Shown here piece by piece: positions 9,106 to 18,480 of a stretch of DNA of 64,000 bases. Both the position numbers and the translations under genes were made by a program. The notes beneath the pieces are model-generated. The model saw nothing but the letters and a program-made list of their open reading frames with translations, was not told where the DNA came from and made no database searches. The stretch is from NCBI RefSeq assembly GCF_048269545.1, contig NZ_JBLXIJ010000001.1:310001-374000 (forward strand), in the 5' to 3' direction. Positions within the stretch are counted from its first letter, which is position 1; every line of letters begins with the position of its first letter. Origin of the DNA: Halpernia sp048269545. GTDB taxonomy: Bacteria > Bacteroidota > Bacteroidia > Flavobacteriales > Weeksellaceae.

Positions 9106-9862
9106 TATTTTGATTTTTATACATGTTTTTAATGGAAGTATTCATCACTTCAAAAATGTCTTTTGCATCTTTATCTTTAATTAATTTTTTATGCGAATTT
9201 AAAATTTTTTCATCTTGTCTAATAGCAGGTCCAGTTTGTGCATCTTTCGGTGAAATTTGGTGGATTTTTTCTACGGTTTCATCAATTAATGGCAGAAAAT
9301 AATCAAATGGAATATTTTGACTGTCCGAAATTTCTTTAGCTTTTGCAAAAAGATGATTGGTAAAATTACATGCGAAAACAGCCGTCAAATGAATGTATTT
9401 TCTTTGTTCAAAAGTAGATTTCATTACTTTGGGCGATATTTTTTGAGCTAATTTTTTAAGTAAATCAAAGTCTTGGTCATTTTTTGCTTCTAAGAAAAAA
9501 GGAATTTTATCATAATCTAAACTTTTAGTTTTTGAAAAAGTCTGTAAAGGATAAAAACTCGCTTTTCTATAATTTCCAATTAATTTTTCTATTTCTACGG
9601 AACCAGAAGTATGCGCAACTAAACAATTTTTTTCTTTAATAATTTTTGAAACTTCTTCGATGGATTCATCTTTGACAGCAATAACGTATAAATCTGCATC
9701 TAATAATTTTTCTGTTGAAAATGGAATACCTAAAACTTCGCTAATTTCTTTTAAATCTGTTTCATTTCTCCCAAAAATCTGCGACACTGAAATTTCATTC
9801 TGTGTAAATGCTTTTGCTAAATGAAAAGCGACATTTCCGGAACCTATAATTACAATTTTCAT
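9095..9862 (-). CDS. DUF2520 Rossmann-fold protein (NADP oxidoreductase-like)
   Basis: A 255-residue protein that begins with a dinucleotide-binding motif, MKIVIIGSGNVAFHLA, followed by a C-terminal all-helical half ending in IFEVMNTSIKNMY, the layout of the F420/NADP-oxidoreductase-like DUF2520 family. The ATG at 9862 is chosen over an earlier alternative because it sits directly before the first beta-strand of the Rossmann fold. It overlaps kdsC by 11 bases. The substrate is unknown. Confidence 0.78.
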   Translation of the reverse strand: MKIVIIGSGNVAFHLAKAFTQNEISVSQIFGRNETDLKEISEVLGIPFSTEKLLDADLYVIAVKDESIEEVSKIIKEKNCLVAHTSGSVEIEKLIGNYRKASFYPLQTFSKTKSLDYDKIPFFLEAKNDQDFDLLKKLAQKISPKVMKSTFEQRKYIHLTAVFACNFTNHLFAKAKEISDSQNIPFDYFLPLIDETVEKIHQISPKDAQTGPAIRQDEKILNSHKKLIKDKDAKDIFEVMNTSIKNMYKNQNSEL

Positions 9863-10024
9863 TAGACAAATATAAAGAATTAGTACATTTGAAATTAAAG
9901 ACAAGAACTTTTAAAAAATGTAATTTTCTTGGTCTAAACTTTGTTAGCTTTAGAAGTTGTCTTTATTTTATAATAGAGATTTAACTTTTTAGCTATTCTC
10001 ATATCAAAAGAATGTACGCGCCAA

Positions 10025-10579
10025 ATGAAGGTAACCGAGCAAGAAATTATCGAATGGATGTCAAAACCTAGAAGCCAAGAAAAAGGACTTCGGGCTTTGA
10101 TGGACGCTTACCAAAGTAGGCTTTATTGGCATATAAGAAGATTAATTGTAGATCATTCTTTAGCGCAAGATGTTTTGCAAGATACTTTTATAAAAGCTTT
10201 TCAAAACTTTCATCAGTTTAAAAAAGAAAGTAAATTGTACACTTGGCTTTATAGAATAGCGACTAATGAAGCTTTGCAACAATTAAACAAAATGAAAAAA
10301 ATGCAGAAAAGTGATGAAGATGCAGAATATCATTTACAAAACTTAACAGCAGAAAGCGCAGTAGCGACAGGAGAAGAAATACAAATAATTCTGCAAAAAG
10401 CAATTCACACTTTGCCTGAAAAACAAAAATTAGTTTTTACCATGCGTTATTATGATGATTTGCCTTATGAAGAAATTTCAAAAATTTTGGATATGTCGGT
10501 TGGAACTTGTAAAACAAATTATCATTACGCAAAGCAAAAAATTGAAGATTATATAAAATTGAATTCAGAAGAAATATAG
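10025..10579 (+). CDS. RNA polymerase ECF-type sigma-70 factor
   Basis: A 184-residue sigma factor with region 2 at about residues 25-90 (DVLQDTFIKAFQNF, YTWLYRIATNEA) and region 4 at about 120-175 (LPEKQKLVFTMRYYDDLPYEEIS, then an HTH ending NYHYAKQKI). There is no region 1 or 3, so it belongs to the ECF group IV. Two genes follow at 2- and 17-base spacing: a single-pass membrane protein and a secreted Spy-like protein. This is the usual sigma/anti-sigma/sensor arrangement. The inducing signal, probably envelope stress, is inferred. Confidence 0.9.
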   Translation: MKVTEQEIIEWMSKPRSQEKGLRALMDAYQSRLYWHIRRLIVDHSLAQDVLQDTFIKAFQNFHQFKKESKLYTWLYRIATNEALQQLNKMKKMQKSDEDAEYHLQNLTAESAVATGEEIQIILQKAIHTLPEKQKLVFTMRYYDDLPYEEISKILDMSVGTCKTNYHYAKQKIEDYIKLNSEEI

Positions 10580-10581
10580 AA

Positions 10582-11121
10582 ATGGAAGATTTTGATATAG
10601 AAAAATTAGAAAGAAAAACGCCTTATGAAATCCCAATTAATACTTTTGAGCAAGTACAAAAAAGGGTTTTGGAAGAAACAATTAACAAAAGAAAATCTAT
10701 AGGATTTTCTAAAAGCTGGGTTTATGCAGCAGCTGCAGTTTTTCTTTTATTAATGGGAATTGGTTTTATTTTAAACACAAACAATAGAGAAATTTCTGCG
10801 AAAAAAAATCAGATTGCTGTAAATAATGAGATTATTTCTACAGAAAACACTCCAAATTCTTTTGCAGATACAACACAAAAAAAGAATAGTGAAAATGCAA
10901 TTAAAACAAATTTAGATTTAACTTCAACGCGAGTTAAGCATCTAAATATAAAAGAGGAAGTACAAAACAATAATTTAGCTTTACAAAAAGTAAATAAGAA
11001 CATGCAAAATTCACCAATAGAAGATAAGGTTGATAAAGTTTTAGATAATTTTTCTTCTACTGAAATTGCTGCTTTTACGAATAATACAGAACAAGATGTT
11101 TATTTAGATTTGTATAATTAA
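10582..11121 (+). CDS. Putative membrane anti-sigma factor
   Basis: A 179-residue protein with one transmembrane helix at about residues 46-65 (WVYAAAAVFLLLMGIGFIL). The short cytoplasmic N-terminus begins MEDFDIEKLERKTPYEIP, and the periplasmic part is long, Asn/Lys-rich and likely unstructured. It starts two bases after the sigma-factor stop, so translational coupling is likely. The position and topology fit an anti-sigma factor that holds the ECF factor at the membrane. No classical zinc anti-sigma HxxxCxxC motif is visible, so the role is inferred from context and not from a domain. Confidence 0.65.
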   Translation: MEDFDIEKLERKTPYEIPINTFEQVQKRVLEETINKRKSIGFSKSWVYAAAAVFLLLMGIGFILNTNNREISAKKNQIAVNNEIISTENTPNSFADTTQKKNSENAIKTNLDLTSTRVKHLNIKEEVQNNNLALQKVNKNMQNSPIEDKVDKVLDNFSSTEIAAFTNNTEQDVYLDLYN

Positions 11122-11138
11122 GAGAAATTAAAAAAAAT

Positions 11139-11615
11139 ATGAAATTAAAATTAATCACTGCCAGTATTTTATTTCTTTTTGCTTTAAATCCCACTTTTGC
11201 ACAAAATACCTCGATGCTTAAAATGGGTTTTCAAGAGAGAAAAGCAGAAATAAAAAAGATGTCACCTAAAGAAAAAACTGAGGCTTTAAAACAATTTAAA
11301 GAAGATTTAGTGTTAAATGAGTTACAAATACCAGAGAATCAAAAAGATGAGTTTGTAGATTTATATAATGATTACCAAAAAAAACAAAAAAGTATTAGAA
11401 ATAAATTTAATCCAAATAGAGATTTTGAAAATATGACGGATAATGAAGCAAATGAAGCATTAAATAATAGCTTTGAAGTAGGACAAGAACTTTTAAATTT
11501 AAGAAAAGAATATGCAGCAAAGTTTAATCAAGTAATAAAACCACAGAAAGTTTTAAAATTATTTCATACAGAAGGTTTAGTGCGAAGTAAAATGATGAAC
11601 CACAAACATCCGTAA
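11139..11615 (+). CDS. Secreted Spy-like sensor of ECF-type sigma factor
   Basis: A 158-residue secreted protein with a signal peptide cleaved after about TFAQ (residue 22). The mature part is charged and helical: MSPKEKTEALKQFKEDL, IPENQKDEFVDLYNDYQKK and a final HP-rich tail (MMNHKHP). This resembles Spy/CpxP-like periplasmic proteins found as the third gene of ECF loci in flavobacteria. It follows the anti-sigma candidate by 17 bases, and a strong terminator lies 65 bases downstream, closing the operon. A chaperone or stress-sensing role is inferred. Confidence 0.65.
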   Translation: MKLKLITASILFLFALNPTFAQNTSMLKMGFQERKAEIKKMSPKEKTEALKQFKEDLVLNELQIPENQKDEFVDLYNDYQKKQKSIRNKFNPNRDFENMTDNEANEALNNSFEVGQELLNLRKEYAAKFNQVIKPQKVLKLFHTEGLVRSKMMNHKHP

Positions 11616-11680
11616 AACAGAAATAATTTGCAATTGCAGATTATATAACTCCATAATAGTTTATTTTTTTAATGTTGGGC

Positions 11681-11715
11681 GACCTCTACAATTTGATTGT
11701 AGAGGTCGTTCTTTT
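11681..11715 (+). terminator. Rho-independent terminator of the ECF operon
   Basis: Perfect 11-bp stem GACCTCTACAA / TTGTAGAGGTC with a five-base loop, followed by GTTCTTTT. It sits 65 bases after the sensor gene stop. Confidence 0.85.
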
Positions 11716-11859
11716 AAAAAAGAACATAAAATGTTTGAAGGAATTTCTGAAGAAAAATCGTTATACTCTACTTAAATTTTATCTTGAAAAACTTGATTTA
11801 AATATTTATAGAAAAAGAAATATTTCTGAAAAATGTTAATTTTTCTTAAAATTAAAAAA

Positions 11860-11898
11860 AGTGCATCGCGCCAAAATAGGACGATGCAGACTTTTTTT
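11860..11898 (+). terminator. Second hairpin terminator in the gap before the NlpC/P60 gene
   Basis: Stem TGCATCG (11862-11868) and CGATGCA (11882-11888) followed by a run of seven T from 11892. An A-run (11854-11860) precedes it, so it could also act on the minus strand. It has no gene of its own directly upstream, which hints at a short untranslated transcript between the two hairpins. Confidence 0.65.
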
Positions 11899-12041
11899 CT
11901 TTAACATGAATTAAAATTATGTTAAAGTGTGTTAAAATAAAGGTGAGATAAATCTATTTTATACCTTCCTTTTTTAGTAATTCCTATTTTTGTTTTGCTT
12001 TAAAAAGAAAAAATTACCATTAACACCGTTAATTAATATAT

Positions 12042-12737
12042 ATGAAGAAAAGATTTTTGTTTTATTTAGTTTCCGCGTGTGCAACTATATCTTTACAGTC
12101 ATGTGTAACTAATTATGTTGTTTCTGCTCCAACTCTCTATCCGACAGAGTACAAATCAAATGCCAAACTTGCATCAATAGATTCTCAGAAATTAGAGAAA
12201 AACAAAAAAGAATTACTTAGTAGTTTTAAAGAAAACCCTGTTGCAATTGTTGCAAATGTTAATTCCGCATTAAAAAATCAAGAAATTGCAAACGCCATAA
12301 GACATTCAAAAACAATTGATGGGATTCTAAGTGTAGCAGAATCTTATCTTGGAACACCTTATAAATATGGTGGAATGACTAGAAATGGAATTGATTGTTC
12401 AGCTTTTGTACTCTCCGTTTTTGGTGCAGCAGTAGGAATGAATTTACCGCGAGTAGCTGCTTCGCAAGCAACAGAAGGAGAAACAGTTTCCAAAGATAAT
12501 TTGCAAAAAGGAGATTTGGTTTTCTTTTCTCATGGAAAAAGAGGAAGAATTTCTCATGTAGGAATTGTTGAAGAAGTAACTTCAGATGGTGAAGTGAAAT
12601 TTATACATGCTGCAACTTCAAAAGGAGTGATGATTTCTTCTTTATTTAGTGATAGTTATTGGGCGCCAAAATTTAGATTTGCAAAGAGAATTATTAGTAA
12701 TGCTTTTGGAGAAGAAAGCAATGTAGCACAAAACTAA
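12042..12737 (+). CDS. NlpC/P60 family lipoprotein peptidase
   Basis: A 231-residue lipoprotein with lipobox LQSC (Cys21) and a C-terminal NlpC/P60 domain from about residue 97. The catalytic set is visible: Cys119 in GIDCSAFV, His172 in RISHVGIV and His189 in FIHAATSKG. Enzymes of this family cleave the D-gamma-Glu to diamino acid bond in peptidoglycan stem peptides. The N-terminal 70 residues after the lipid anchor look like a spacer. It is probably an envelope-anchored murein endopeptidase similar to Spr/MepS. A terminator shared with the convergent permease gene follows it. Confidence 0.88.
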   Translation: MKKRFLFYLVSACATISLQSCVTNYVVSAPTLYPTEYKSNAKLASIDSQKLEKNKKELLSSFKENPVAIVANVNSALKNQEIANAIRHSKTIDGILSVAESYLGTPYKYGGMTRNGIDCSAFVLSVFGAAVGMNLPRVAASQATEGETVSKDNLQKGDLVFFSHGKRGRISHVGIVEEVTSDGEVKFIHAATSKGVMISSLFSDSYWAPKFRFAKRIISNAFGEESNVAQN

Positions 12738-12894
12738 AACATAATATTTATAATTGATATAATTAAAGTTGCCTAAATGGTAACTTTTTTTATGCACTAT
12801 ACGTTTTAGAATTTAAATTTAAAAATGGTTTATATTAAAATAAAGAATATATAATATTATTTAGATGTCTCATTATATCATTTCAAAATATTAA

Positions 12895-12920
12895 AAACTG
12901 CTTTTAAGAAAAAGCAGTTT
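12895..12920. terminator. Bidirectional terminator between convergent genes
   Basis: An 11-bp perfect stem, AAACTGCTTTT with AAAAGCAGTTT, and a four-base loop. It has A- and T-rich flanks on both sides and lies between the NlpC/P60 gene and the convergent permease gene. Confidence 0.8.
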
Positions 12921-12943
12921 AAATATTTTAATGAAAAATAGTC

Positions 12944-14680
12944 TTATAGAATTAATCTGACTCCACCCAATTCTTCTACACGGTAACTAAATCTTTCTCC
13001 AGGAGAAGAAATGAACATAAAGTTTTTCGGAATGTTCCATTCTTTGCTCAGTTTTTCTACCATATTTGGATTAAAACAACCTTCCAAAACAATATATTCC
13101 ATATCCATATCTGGGTAAGCGCGATCTAATGTATCAAAATCAGAAAGAAACTTTTCGCTTGGTTGCATGTGATTTTTTAAAATAGTTACAATTTTCACCT
13201 TGTTAGTAATTTCATTTTGACTAATGTATATCATCACTTTATTTAAAGTTGCAATATCATCTCCTTTAGAAAAGAAAACAAATTCTTGGCTTCTTAAGTT
13301 GTGCATAGATTTATGTAGACTTTTTCTTGATAAAACAGCCAGTTTTCTAAAGCTTTTGGTAATAGATTGCATTGTTTTTACCATGATCATCATAATATCA
13401 TTTCGAACTAACATTGCAGAAATAAGAAGCATTGCAGGAATAAAATATTGTAAAAAAGTAACTAAATAAGCAGGATTGGCTTTTACATTTCCATAAAGAG
13501 CAACAATAACCCCAAACAAAGCTAGAACCACGAAGAAAGTGGGTGCAGTTTCTGGTCTTGGTAAACGCGCTCTGCGAATTTTTAGAAGTAAATTACCCAA
13601 AGCAAAGAAAGCCATTACTGTTAAAAATGAAAGCGTATAAACCGCAGCAAGAGGCAAAATTTTACCATTTGTAACCACTAAAATAGAAACACAAAGTACA
13701 AAAAACATAATCAAAATTCTATAAGTACTTCCTCTTTTATTTTCTTTGAGAAAAAATTGCGGTAAAATTCTATCTAACGTCATTCTTTTAATAAGTCCAT
13801 TTACGCCCACAAAAGAAGTTAAAACTGCTCCGCTTAAAACGGTTACTGCATTAATAGATATGATTAAAGCAAGCCATTTCCCGCCAGTTAAAGTGCCCAT
13901 AAAACTCAAGAAATAATCAACTTTAGAATCTACAACACTAATTGGCATTATACAAATTGCAAAAAATGCAATTAATGGATTTAAAACTGAGACTGCAATC
14001 CACATATTGCGAAGTGTTTTAGGAAAAACACCATTCTTTTGCTCCTCTACAAAATTTGCGGAACTTTCAAAACCTGAAATTCCAAGCATTGCTGCTGCAA
14101 AACCGAAAAAAAGCGCAGTTGCAATACTTCCTCCACGAACTGGAAGTGCAAAATTATCATACAGAATTGCAAAACCATTATTTGCAATAAAAATAACACA
14201 GAAAATGATTAGCAAAAGCATGACGCTTAAGTGAATTACAAAAATGATAAGCGCTACGATTGAACTTTCTGTGATTCCTAAAATAGTTAGACCAAGAAAA
14301 AGTAATAAAAGAAAAAAAGTTGCATAATTGGCATTTAGAATGGGGAAAATTTCGTGAAGATAATGCATTGCAGTACTCGCAGAAATTACAGCAGTTGCCA
14401 TATATGAAAGGATAGTGAGGCAAGCTGCAAGAGCTGCATTGCTTTTGGTAGAACTATTTAGCAAAACATTATAAGCGCCTCCATTTAAAGGAAGTGCTCC
14501 TACAACTTCGCCGTAAATTTTTCTGTATAAAAATAAAATAGCAGCTACAAAAAGCAAAGCTAACCAAGCGTATTGTCCTGCTGCAACTATGGTAAGAGCA
14601 GAAACGTAAAGACAAGAAGAGGTAATATCATTTCCACAAATCGCTGTTGCCGCCCATTCTCCTAATTTTTTTTGGTGCAT
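12944..14680 (-). CDS. APC-superfamily amino-acid permease with long C-terminal domain
   Basis: A 578-residue inner-membrane transporter. About 12 hydrophobic segments occupy residues 20-430. The N-terminal GNDITSSCLYVSALTIVAAGQYAW and the FAAAMLGISGFESSANFVEEQ segment are typical of the amino acid-polyamine-cation superfamily. The last 130 residues are soluble and contain ATLNKVMIYISQNEITNKVKIVT, which may form a cytoplasmic regulatory domain. Substrate is unknown. It stands alone between the terminator at 12.9 kb and the rod-shape operon, and reads in the same direction as that operon with a 91-base gap. Confidence 0.82.
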   Translation of the reverse strand: MHQKKLGEWAATAICGNDITSSCLYVSALTIVAAGQYAWLALLFVAAILFLYRKIYGEVVGALPLNGGAYNVLLNSSTKSNAALAACLTILSYMATAVISASTAMHYLHEIFPILNANYATFFLLLLFLGLTILGITESSIVALIIFVIHLSVMLLLIIFCVIFIANNGFAILYDNFALPVRGGSIATALFFGFAAAMLGISGFESSANFVEEQKNGVFPKTLRNMWIAVSVLNPLIAFFAICIMPISVVDSKVDYFLSFMGTLTGGKWLALIISINAVTVLSGAVLTSFVGVNGLIKRMTLDRILPQFFLKENKRGSTYRILIMFFVLCVSILVVTNGKILPLAAVYTLSFLTVMAFFALGNLLLKIRRARLPRPETAPTFFVVLALFGVIVALYGNVKANPAYLVTFLQYFIPAMLLISAMLVRNDIMMIMVKTMQSITKSFRKLAVLSRKSLHKSMHNLRSQEFVFFSKGDDIATLNKVMIYISQNEITNKVKIVTILKNHMQPSEKFLSDFDTLDRAYPDMDMEYIVLEGCFNPNMVEKLSKEWNIPKNFMFISSPGERFSYRVEELGGVRLIL

Positions 14681-14771
14681 TTTCCTTGTTGTTTAGAACA
14701 AATGTAAAAAAACTGAGAGGAAGAATTAAAAAAAAGTGTCTTTAATTTTAATTTTTTAAAATAAATATTTC

Positions 14772-15998
14772 TTAAACCAAACTATTTCGGTCTGTATAAT
14801 TTAATTTAAAGAAAATAAAAGTCATGATAGAAAATGCCAAAAGTGAGCTTCCACCATAACTAAAAAAGGGCAACGGAATTCCCACGGTTGGAAATAAACC
14901 CATTACCATTCCAAGATTTATGGAAAAGTGCATTAATAAAATAGAAGCAAAACAATAACCGAAAACACGATTAAAAACAGATTTTTGTTTTTCAGATAAG
15001 TAATAAATTCTACCGATGAAAAGCCCGTAGGTTAAAATTAAAAGCATACTTCCAAGAAATCCCCATTCTTCACCAACAGTACAAAAAATGTAATCTGTAC
15101 TTTGTTCCGGAACAAATTTTCCTTGTGTAACAGAACCTTCTCTATAACCTTTTCCAAAAAAACCGCCAGAACCTATTGCAGTTTTGGAATACAATAAATT
15201 ATATCCTGAAGTGTCCCGAAATGCTTTTTCACCTTTGTATAAAACTTCAATCCGTTCTCTTTGGTGCGTTGGCATTTTTTCTAAAATTTTTGGCGCACCA
15301 TAGGCAAGAGCACACATTGCTCCGATTACTAAAACTATTGCTAAAATACTTATAATATTCCAATGTATTTTTCTACCATTAACAAATAAAATAAAAGCGC
15401 TAATTAATAAAATTGGGATTATTAAATAAAGCGGATTGATTGCTAAAGAAAGTAAAAATATAAGTGCAATTATACCAATTACTCCGAAAAACCAACCGCT
15501 TAAACCTTCTCTGTAAAGTGCAATTACAAAAGCCAAGAAAACTAAAAGAGAACCCACATCAGGAATTGCCAAAACTAAAACTGCAGGAATTCCTATAATA
15601 ATTAAAGCGGTCCATAATGATTTTGATTTTTTAATATTAAAATCTGATCCAGAAACGTAGTTTGCTAACATTAAACTTATAGCTAATTTTACAAATTCTA
15701 CTGGTTGTAAACTAATTGGCCCAAATTTATACCAGTTTTTTTGACCCAAGACTTCGCTACCAAAAGGAAAAAGACCAACTAACAATAGAACGCCCAAAAC
15801 GAAGAAAACGGCAGATAAATTTTCAAAGAATTTCGCACGTAGAACGAAAATTACAATTCCTACAAAAATAGAAATACCAAACCACATTAATTGTTTCTGA
15901 CCACTCGCAGGCTCTACGCTATAGATATTTGCAATGGCGAAAAGACAAAGCAATATATATAAGCCTAAACCTAATTTATCTATACCCGTTGTTTTCAC
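14772..15998 (-). CDS. rodA: Peptidoglycan glycosyltransferase RodA
   Basis: SEDS-family glycan polymerase of 408 residues with about ten membrane segments. The family signatures include the region GQKNWYKFGPISLQPVEFVKL, in which QPxExxK is conserved, and the C-terminal MVMGLFPTVGIPLPFFSYGGSS. RodA polymerises lipid II for sidewall growth together with its class B PBP partner, whose gene overlaps it by four bases just upstream. It is the last gene of the mreB-mreC-mreD-mrdA-rodA cluster. Confidence 0.96.
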   Translation of the reverse strand: MKTTGIDKLGLGLYILLCLFAIANIYSVEPASGQKQLMWFGISIFVGIVIFVLRAKFFENLSAVFFVLGVLLLVGLFPFGSEVLGQKNWYKFGPISLQPVEFVKLAISLMLANYVSGSDFNIKKSKSLWTALIIIGIPAVLVLAIPDVGSLLVFLAFVIALYREGLSGWFFGVIGIIALIFLLSLAINPLYLIIPILLISAFILFVNGRKIHWNIISILAIVLVIGAMCALAYGAPKILEKMPTHQRERIEVLYKGEKAFRDTSGYNLLYSKTAIGSGGFFGKGYREGSVTQGKFVPEQSTDYIFCTVGEEWGFLGSMLLILTYGLFIGRIYYLSEKQKSVFNRVFGYCFASILLMHFSINLGMVMGLFPTVGIPLPFFSYGGSSLLAFSIMTFIFFKLNYTDRNSLV

Positions 15999-17977
15999 TT
16001 TTTCTTGGTTTTAGATTTAGCAGAATCTTCCTTTTTTTGAGCTTCTAATTTTAAATTTTTATTAAATATTAACCGCAAACTGTCTTGTTTCTTTTTTAAC
16101 TGAATTGAATCTGGTTTTGGTGGAACATATTTTCCTATTTTTTTTAAATATTCTATCCATTGCCGTTTGTATTCACCCATAAAACTCGCTCCAAACATTT
16201 TTTTAATCAGATAGTCTCTTTTTACAGTTCCGGTTACATATTTCTCCGCAATTACTGAAGAAGCAGGTCCTGCCCAAGTGGCTCCAAAACCTGCGTGCTC
16301 CATTACAGAAGCTACAACAATTTTGGGATTTTCTGCAGGTGCAATTAAAGTAAAAATAGAGTTGTCTTTTCCTTGTGGAACTTGTGCAGTTCCTGTTTTT
16401 GCAAGTTGTGTGAAATCTGCGGATTTTAAACTACGTCCCGTTCCCGCAACCATCACCTGCTCCATTCCTTTTAAGACGTAGTCAAAATATTTTTTATCAA
16501 CTAAAGTTTGATGTTTTACTTTAAAACGAGGATCTGGGTTTGGTTTACCATCAATTAATTTTACAATATGAGGCGTATAATAATAACCTTTATTTGCAAT
16601 TGCTGCTGTAAAATTAGCAATCTGAATTGGAGTAATTAAAATATCGCCTTGTCCCATTCCATTAAAAACGGCTTGTATGGGTTTCCAGTTTTTGCCGTAT
16701 CTTTTTTCGTAAAATTTACTGTCTGGAATAAGTCCTGCAGAACCCGTTGCCAAATCATTATTAAGATATTGTCCTAAACCAAAACTATGCATAATTTTCG
16801 CCCATTCATCAATACTTTTGCTTGGATTTCCTGGATATTTATTTAAAATTGCTAAATATGCATAAGAGAAATAGCAGTTACTTGAAACTTGTATGGAAGG
16901 AATCAATGGAATTGCGCCACCGTGACCTTTAATTCTAACGCCTTTATAATTAAATCCGCCACCGCAAGGAAAAACTGTTTCTGGGGTAATAACACCCATT
17001 TGTAATGCCGCAAGAGCCGTTAATAACTTAAAAGTAGAACCGGGTGGATAAGCAGCTTGTATAGATCGATCAAAAGAGGGCATATTAAAACTATCCATTT
17101 GTAATTTGTATAGTTCTTTGGTTTTGTTTGGTCCTGTAAAAACATTGGGATCTATATCTGGACCAGTTGCTAAAGTTAAAATTTCGCCCGTTTTTGGATC
17201 TATTGCAACTACTGCTCCACGTTTATTTACAAGCATTTCTTCGGCTAATTTCTGCAAATCGTAATCGATGGTTAGTGTTAAATCTTTTCCTGTAACCACA
17301 TCTATATCTAATTTGCCCGCTTTGTAAGGTCCTATATTTCTAAGACGAATATCTTTTTGAATATAATTAATGCCTTTTTTCCCACGCAATTCTTTTTCGT
17401 AAGATTTTTCAATTCCGCTCATTCCTGCAATATCTCCGGGAAGATAATAAGTAGAATCTCGTTTAATGTAATAATCATTAACTTGATTGGTAAAACCTAA
17501 AAGATTTCCAGAAGTTGAAATTTCATATTGTCTTTGAGGACGTCGAACAATACTAAAAGCGGGATATCTGAAAATAATTTCTTGAATGCGCGCAATTTCT
17601 TCCCGACTAATATTTTTCATAAAAGTAATGGGCGTTAACTTTGAAAAATATTTTTCTTTTTTTAATCCCTTTACAACACGTATAAAAGTAGGCTTTGTAA
17701 TATTTACCAATTTGCAAAATCCGATAGTGTCAAAATCTGGCTTCATTAAAGCTTCTGTAAAAGAAATTTCATACGAAGGTTGATTTCCTACTAAAATTTT
17801 TCCGTTTCGGTCAAAAATTACACCTCTTTGTGGAATTACATATTCTTTTTTAATGGAAGTATTTGCAGCATTTAGTGCATATCTATCCGTAAATAATTGT
17901 AAATAGGCAAGTCTTGCGATAAATATTATCGCAATTATTATTATAACAAAAGTAACTTTTAGATATTGAGATTTCAC
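15995..17977 (-). CDS. mrdA: Penicillin-binding protein 2 (rod-complex transpeptidase)
   Basis: Class B PBP of 660 residues that cross-links glycan strands made by RodA in the periplasm. It has one N-terminal membrane helix (residues 7-28), a dimerisation/pedestal region, and a transpeptidase domain with all three active-site motifs: STFK at 314-317, SSN at 365-367 and KTG at 527-529. A Lys/Ser-rich C-terminal tail of about 60 residues follows. The ends overlap rodA and mreD by four bases each, so the genes are cotranscribed and probably translationally coupled. Confidence 0.96.
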   Translation of the reverse strand: MKSQYLKVTFVIIIIAIIFIARLAYLQLFTDRYALNAANTSIKKEYVIPQRGVIFDRNGKILVGNQPSYEISFTEALMKPDFDTIGFCKLVNITKPTFIRVVKGLKKEKYFSKLTPITFMKNISREEIARIQEIIFRYPAFSIVRRPQRQYEISTSGNLLGFTNQVNDYYIKRDSTYYLPGDIAGMSGIEKSYEKELRGKKGINYIQKDIRLRNIGPYKAGKLDIDVVTGKDLTLTIDYDLQKLAEEMLVNKRGAVVAIDPKTGEILTLATGPDIDPNVFTGPNKTKELYKLQMDSFNMPSFDRSIQAAYPPGSTFKLLTALAALQMGVITPETVFPCGGGFNYKGVRIKGHGGAIPLIPSIQVSSNCYFSYAYLAILNKYPGNPSKSIDEWAKIMHSFGLGQYLNNDLATGSAGLIPDSKFYEKRYGKNWKPIQAVFNGMGQGDILITPIQIANFTAAIANKGYYYTPHIVKLIDGKPNPDPRFKVKHQTLVDKKYFDYVLKGMEQVMVAGTGRSLKSADFTQLAKTGTAQVPQGKDNSIFTLIAPAENPKIVVASVMEHAGFGATWAGPASSVIAEKYVTGTVKRDYLIKKMFGASFMGEYKRQWIEYLKKIGKYVPPKPDSIQLKKKQDSLRLIFNKNLKLEAQKKEDSAKSKTKKK

Positions 17978-18480
17978 ACTTTTTGTTTAATTCTAAATAC
18001 CAAAGCATAAATAAATATGAATACGAATGAAATGATACTCGTCATTAATACATTTATAAAAACTTCTAGCAATCTGCTTAATTTAAAAAATTCTAAGTAT
18101 TGTACCAAAAATTGATGGATGAAAATACTTAAAAAAATAAAAAGCGAAAACTGTGTCCAGTTTAAGGTTAAAAAGGAAAAGAAATCGGTTGAAGTTTCAG
18201 TAGTTCTTCGAAATATTAAAGTTCTAAAATAAGCGATAGTTACCGTCGCAAAAGCATTGATTCCCCATGTTCCGAGAGAAATATCAATGATTAAACCTAA
18301 TAAAAAACTTAAACTTAAAAACACGAATCTGTTTCTAAAGAAGGGATAAAATAAAACGAACACGGGATAAAGTACAGGAATATATTTCCCAAACAACGGC
18401 ATTCTTAGCAATACAAATATTTGAATGGCTGCAAGTGAGATTATTAAAATAATATCGGTAAAAATACTTCTACTGTTCAT
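17974..18480 (-). CDS. mreD: Rod shape-determining protein MreD
   Basis: A 168-residue integral membrane protein with five or six hydrophobic segments, in the expected mreC-mreD-mrdA order. MreD sequences vary widely, but FLLGLIIDISLGTWGINAFA matches the conserved segment containing D-x-x-x-G. It overlaps mrdA by four bases and mreC by eleven. It is part of the elongasome that positions cell-wall synthesis. Confidence 0.88.
   Translation of the reverse strand: MNSRSIFTDIILIISLAAIQIFVLLRMPLFGKYIPVLYPVFVLFYPFFRNRFVFLSLSFLLGLIIDISLGTWGINAFATVTIAYFRTLIFRRTTETSTDFFSFLTLNWTQFSLFIFLSIFIHQFLVQYLEFFKLSRLLEVFINVLMTSIISFVFIFIYALVFRIKQKV

Larger units (their letters stand above)
11616..12041. other. 426-base gap with two intrinsic terminators
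   Basis: No credible coding frame. The gap contains a perfect 11-bp hairpin at 11681-11707, a second hairpin at 11862-11888 and AT-rich sequence between and after them. A TAnnTTTG-like element (TATTTTTG, 11985-11992) lies 49 bases ahead of the NlpC/P60 gene, without a clear upstream TTG at the usual distance. Confidence 0.6.

Noticed and set aside
9862..9904. N-terminal extension of the DUF2520 gene
   Set aside because: The Rossmann beta-strand begins directly after the ATG at 9862, so the longer start is unlikely.
11640..12000. A 6S RNA or tmRNA gene in the gap
   Set aside because: No tRNA-like ends, tag frame or long 6S-type bubble can be made out; only two terminator hairpins are supported.
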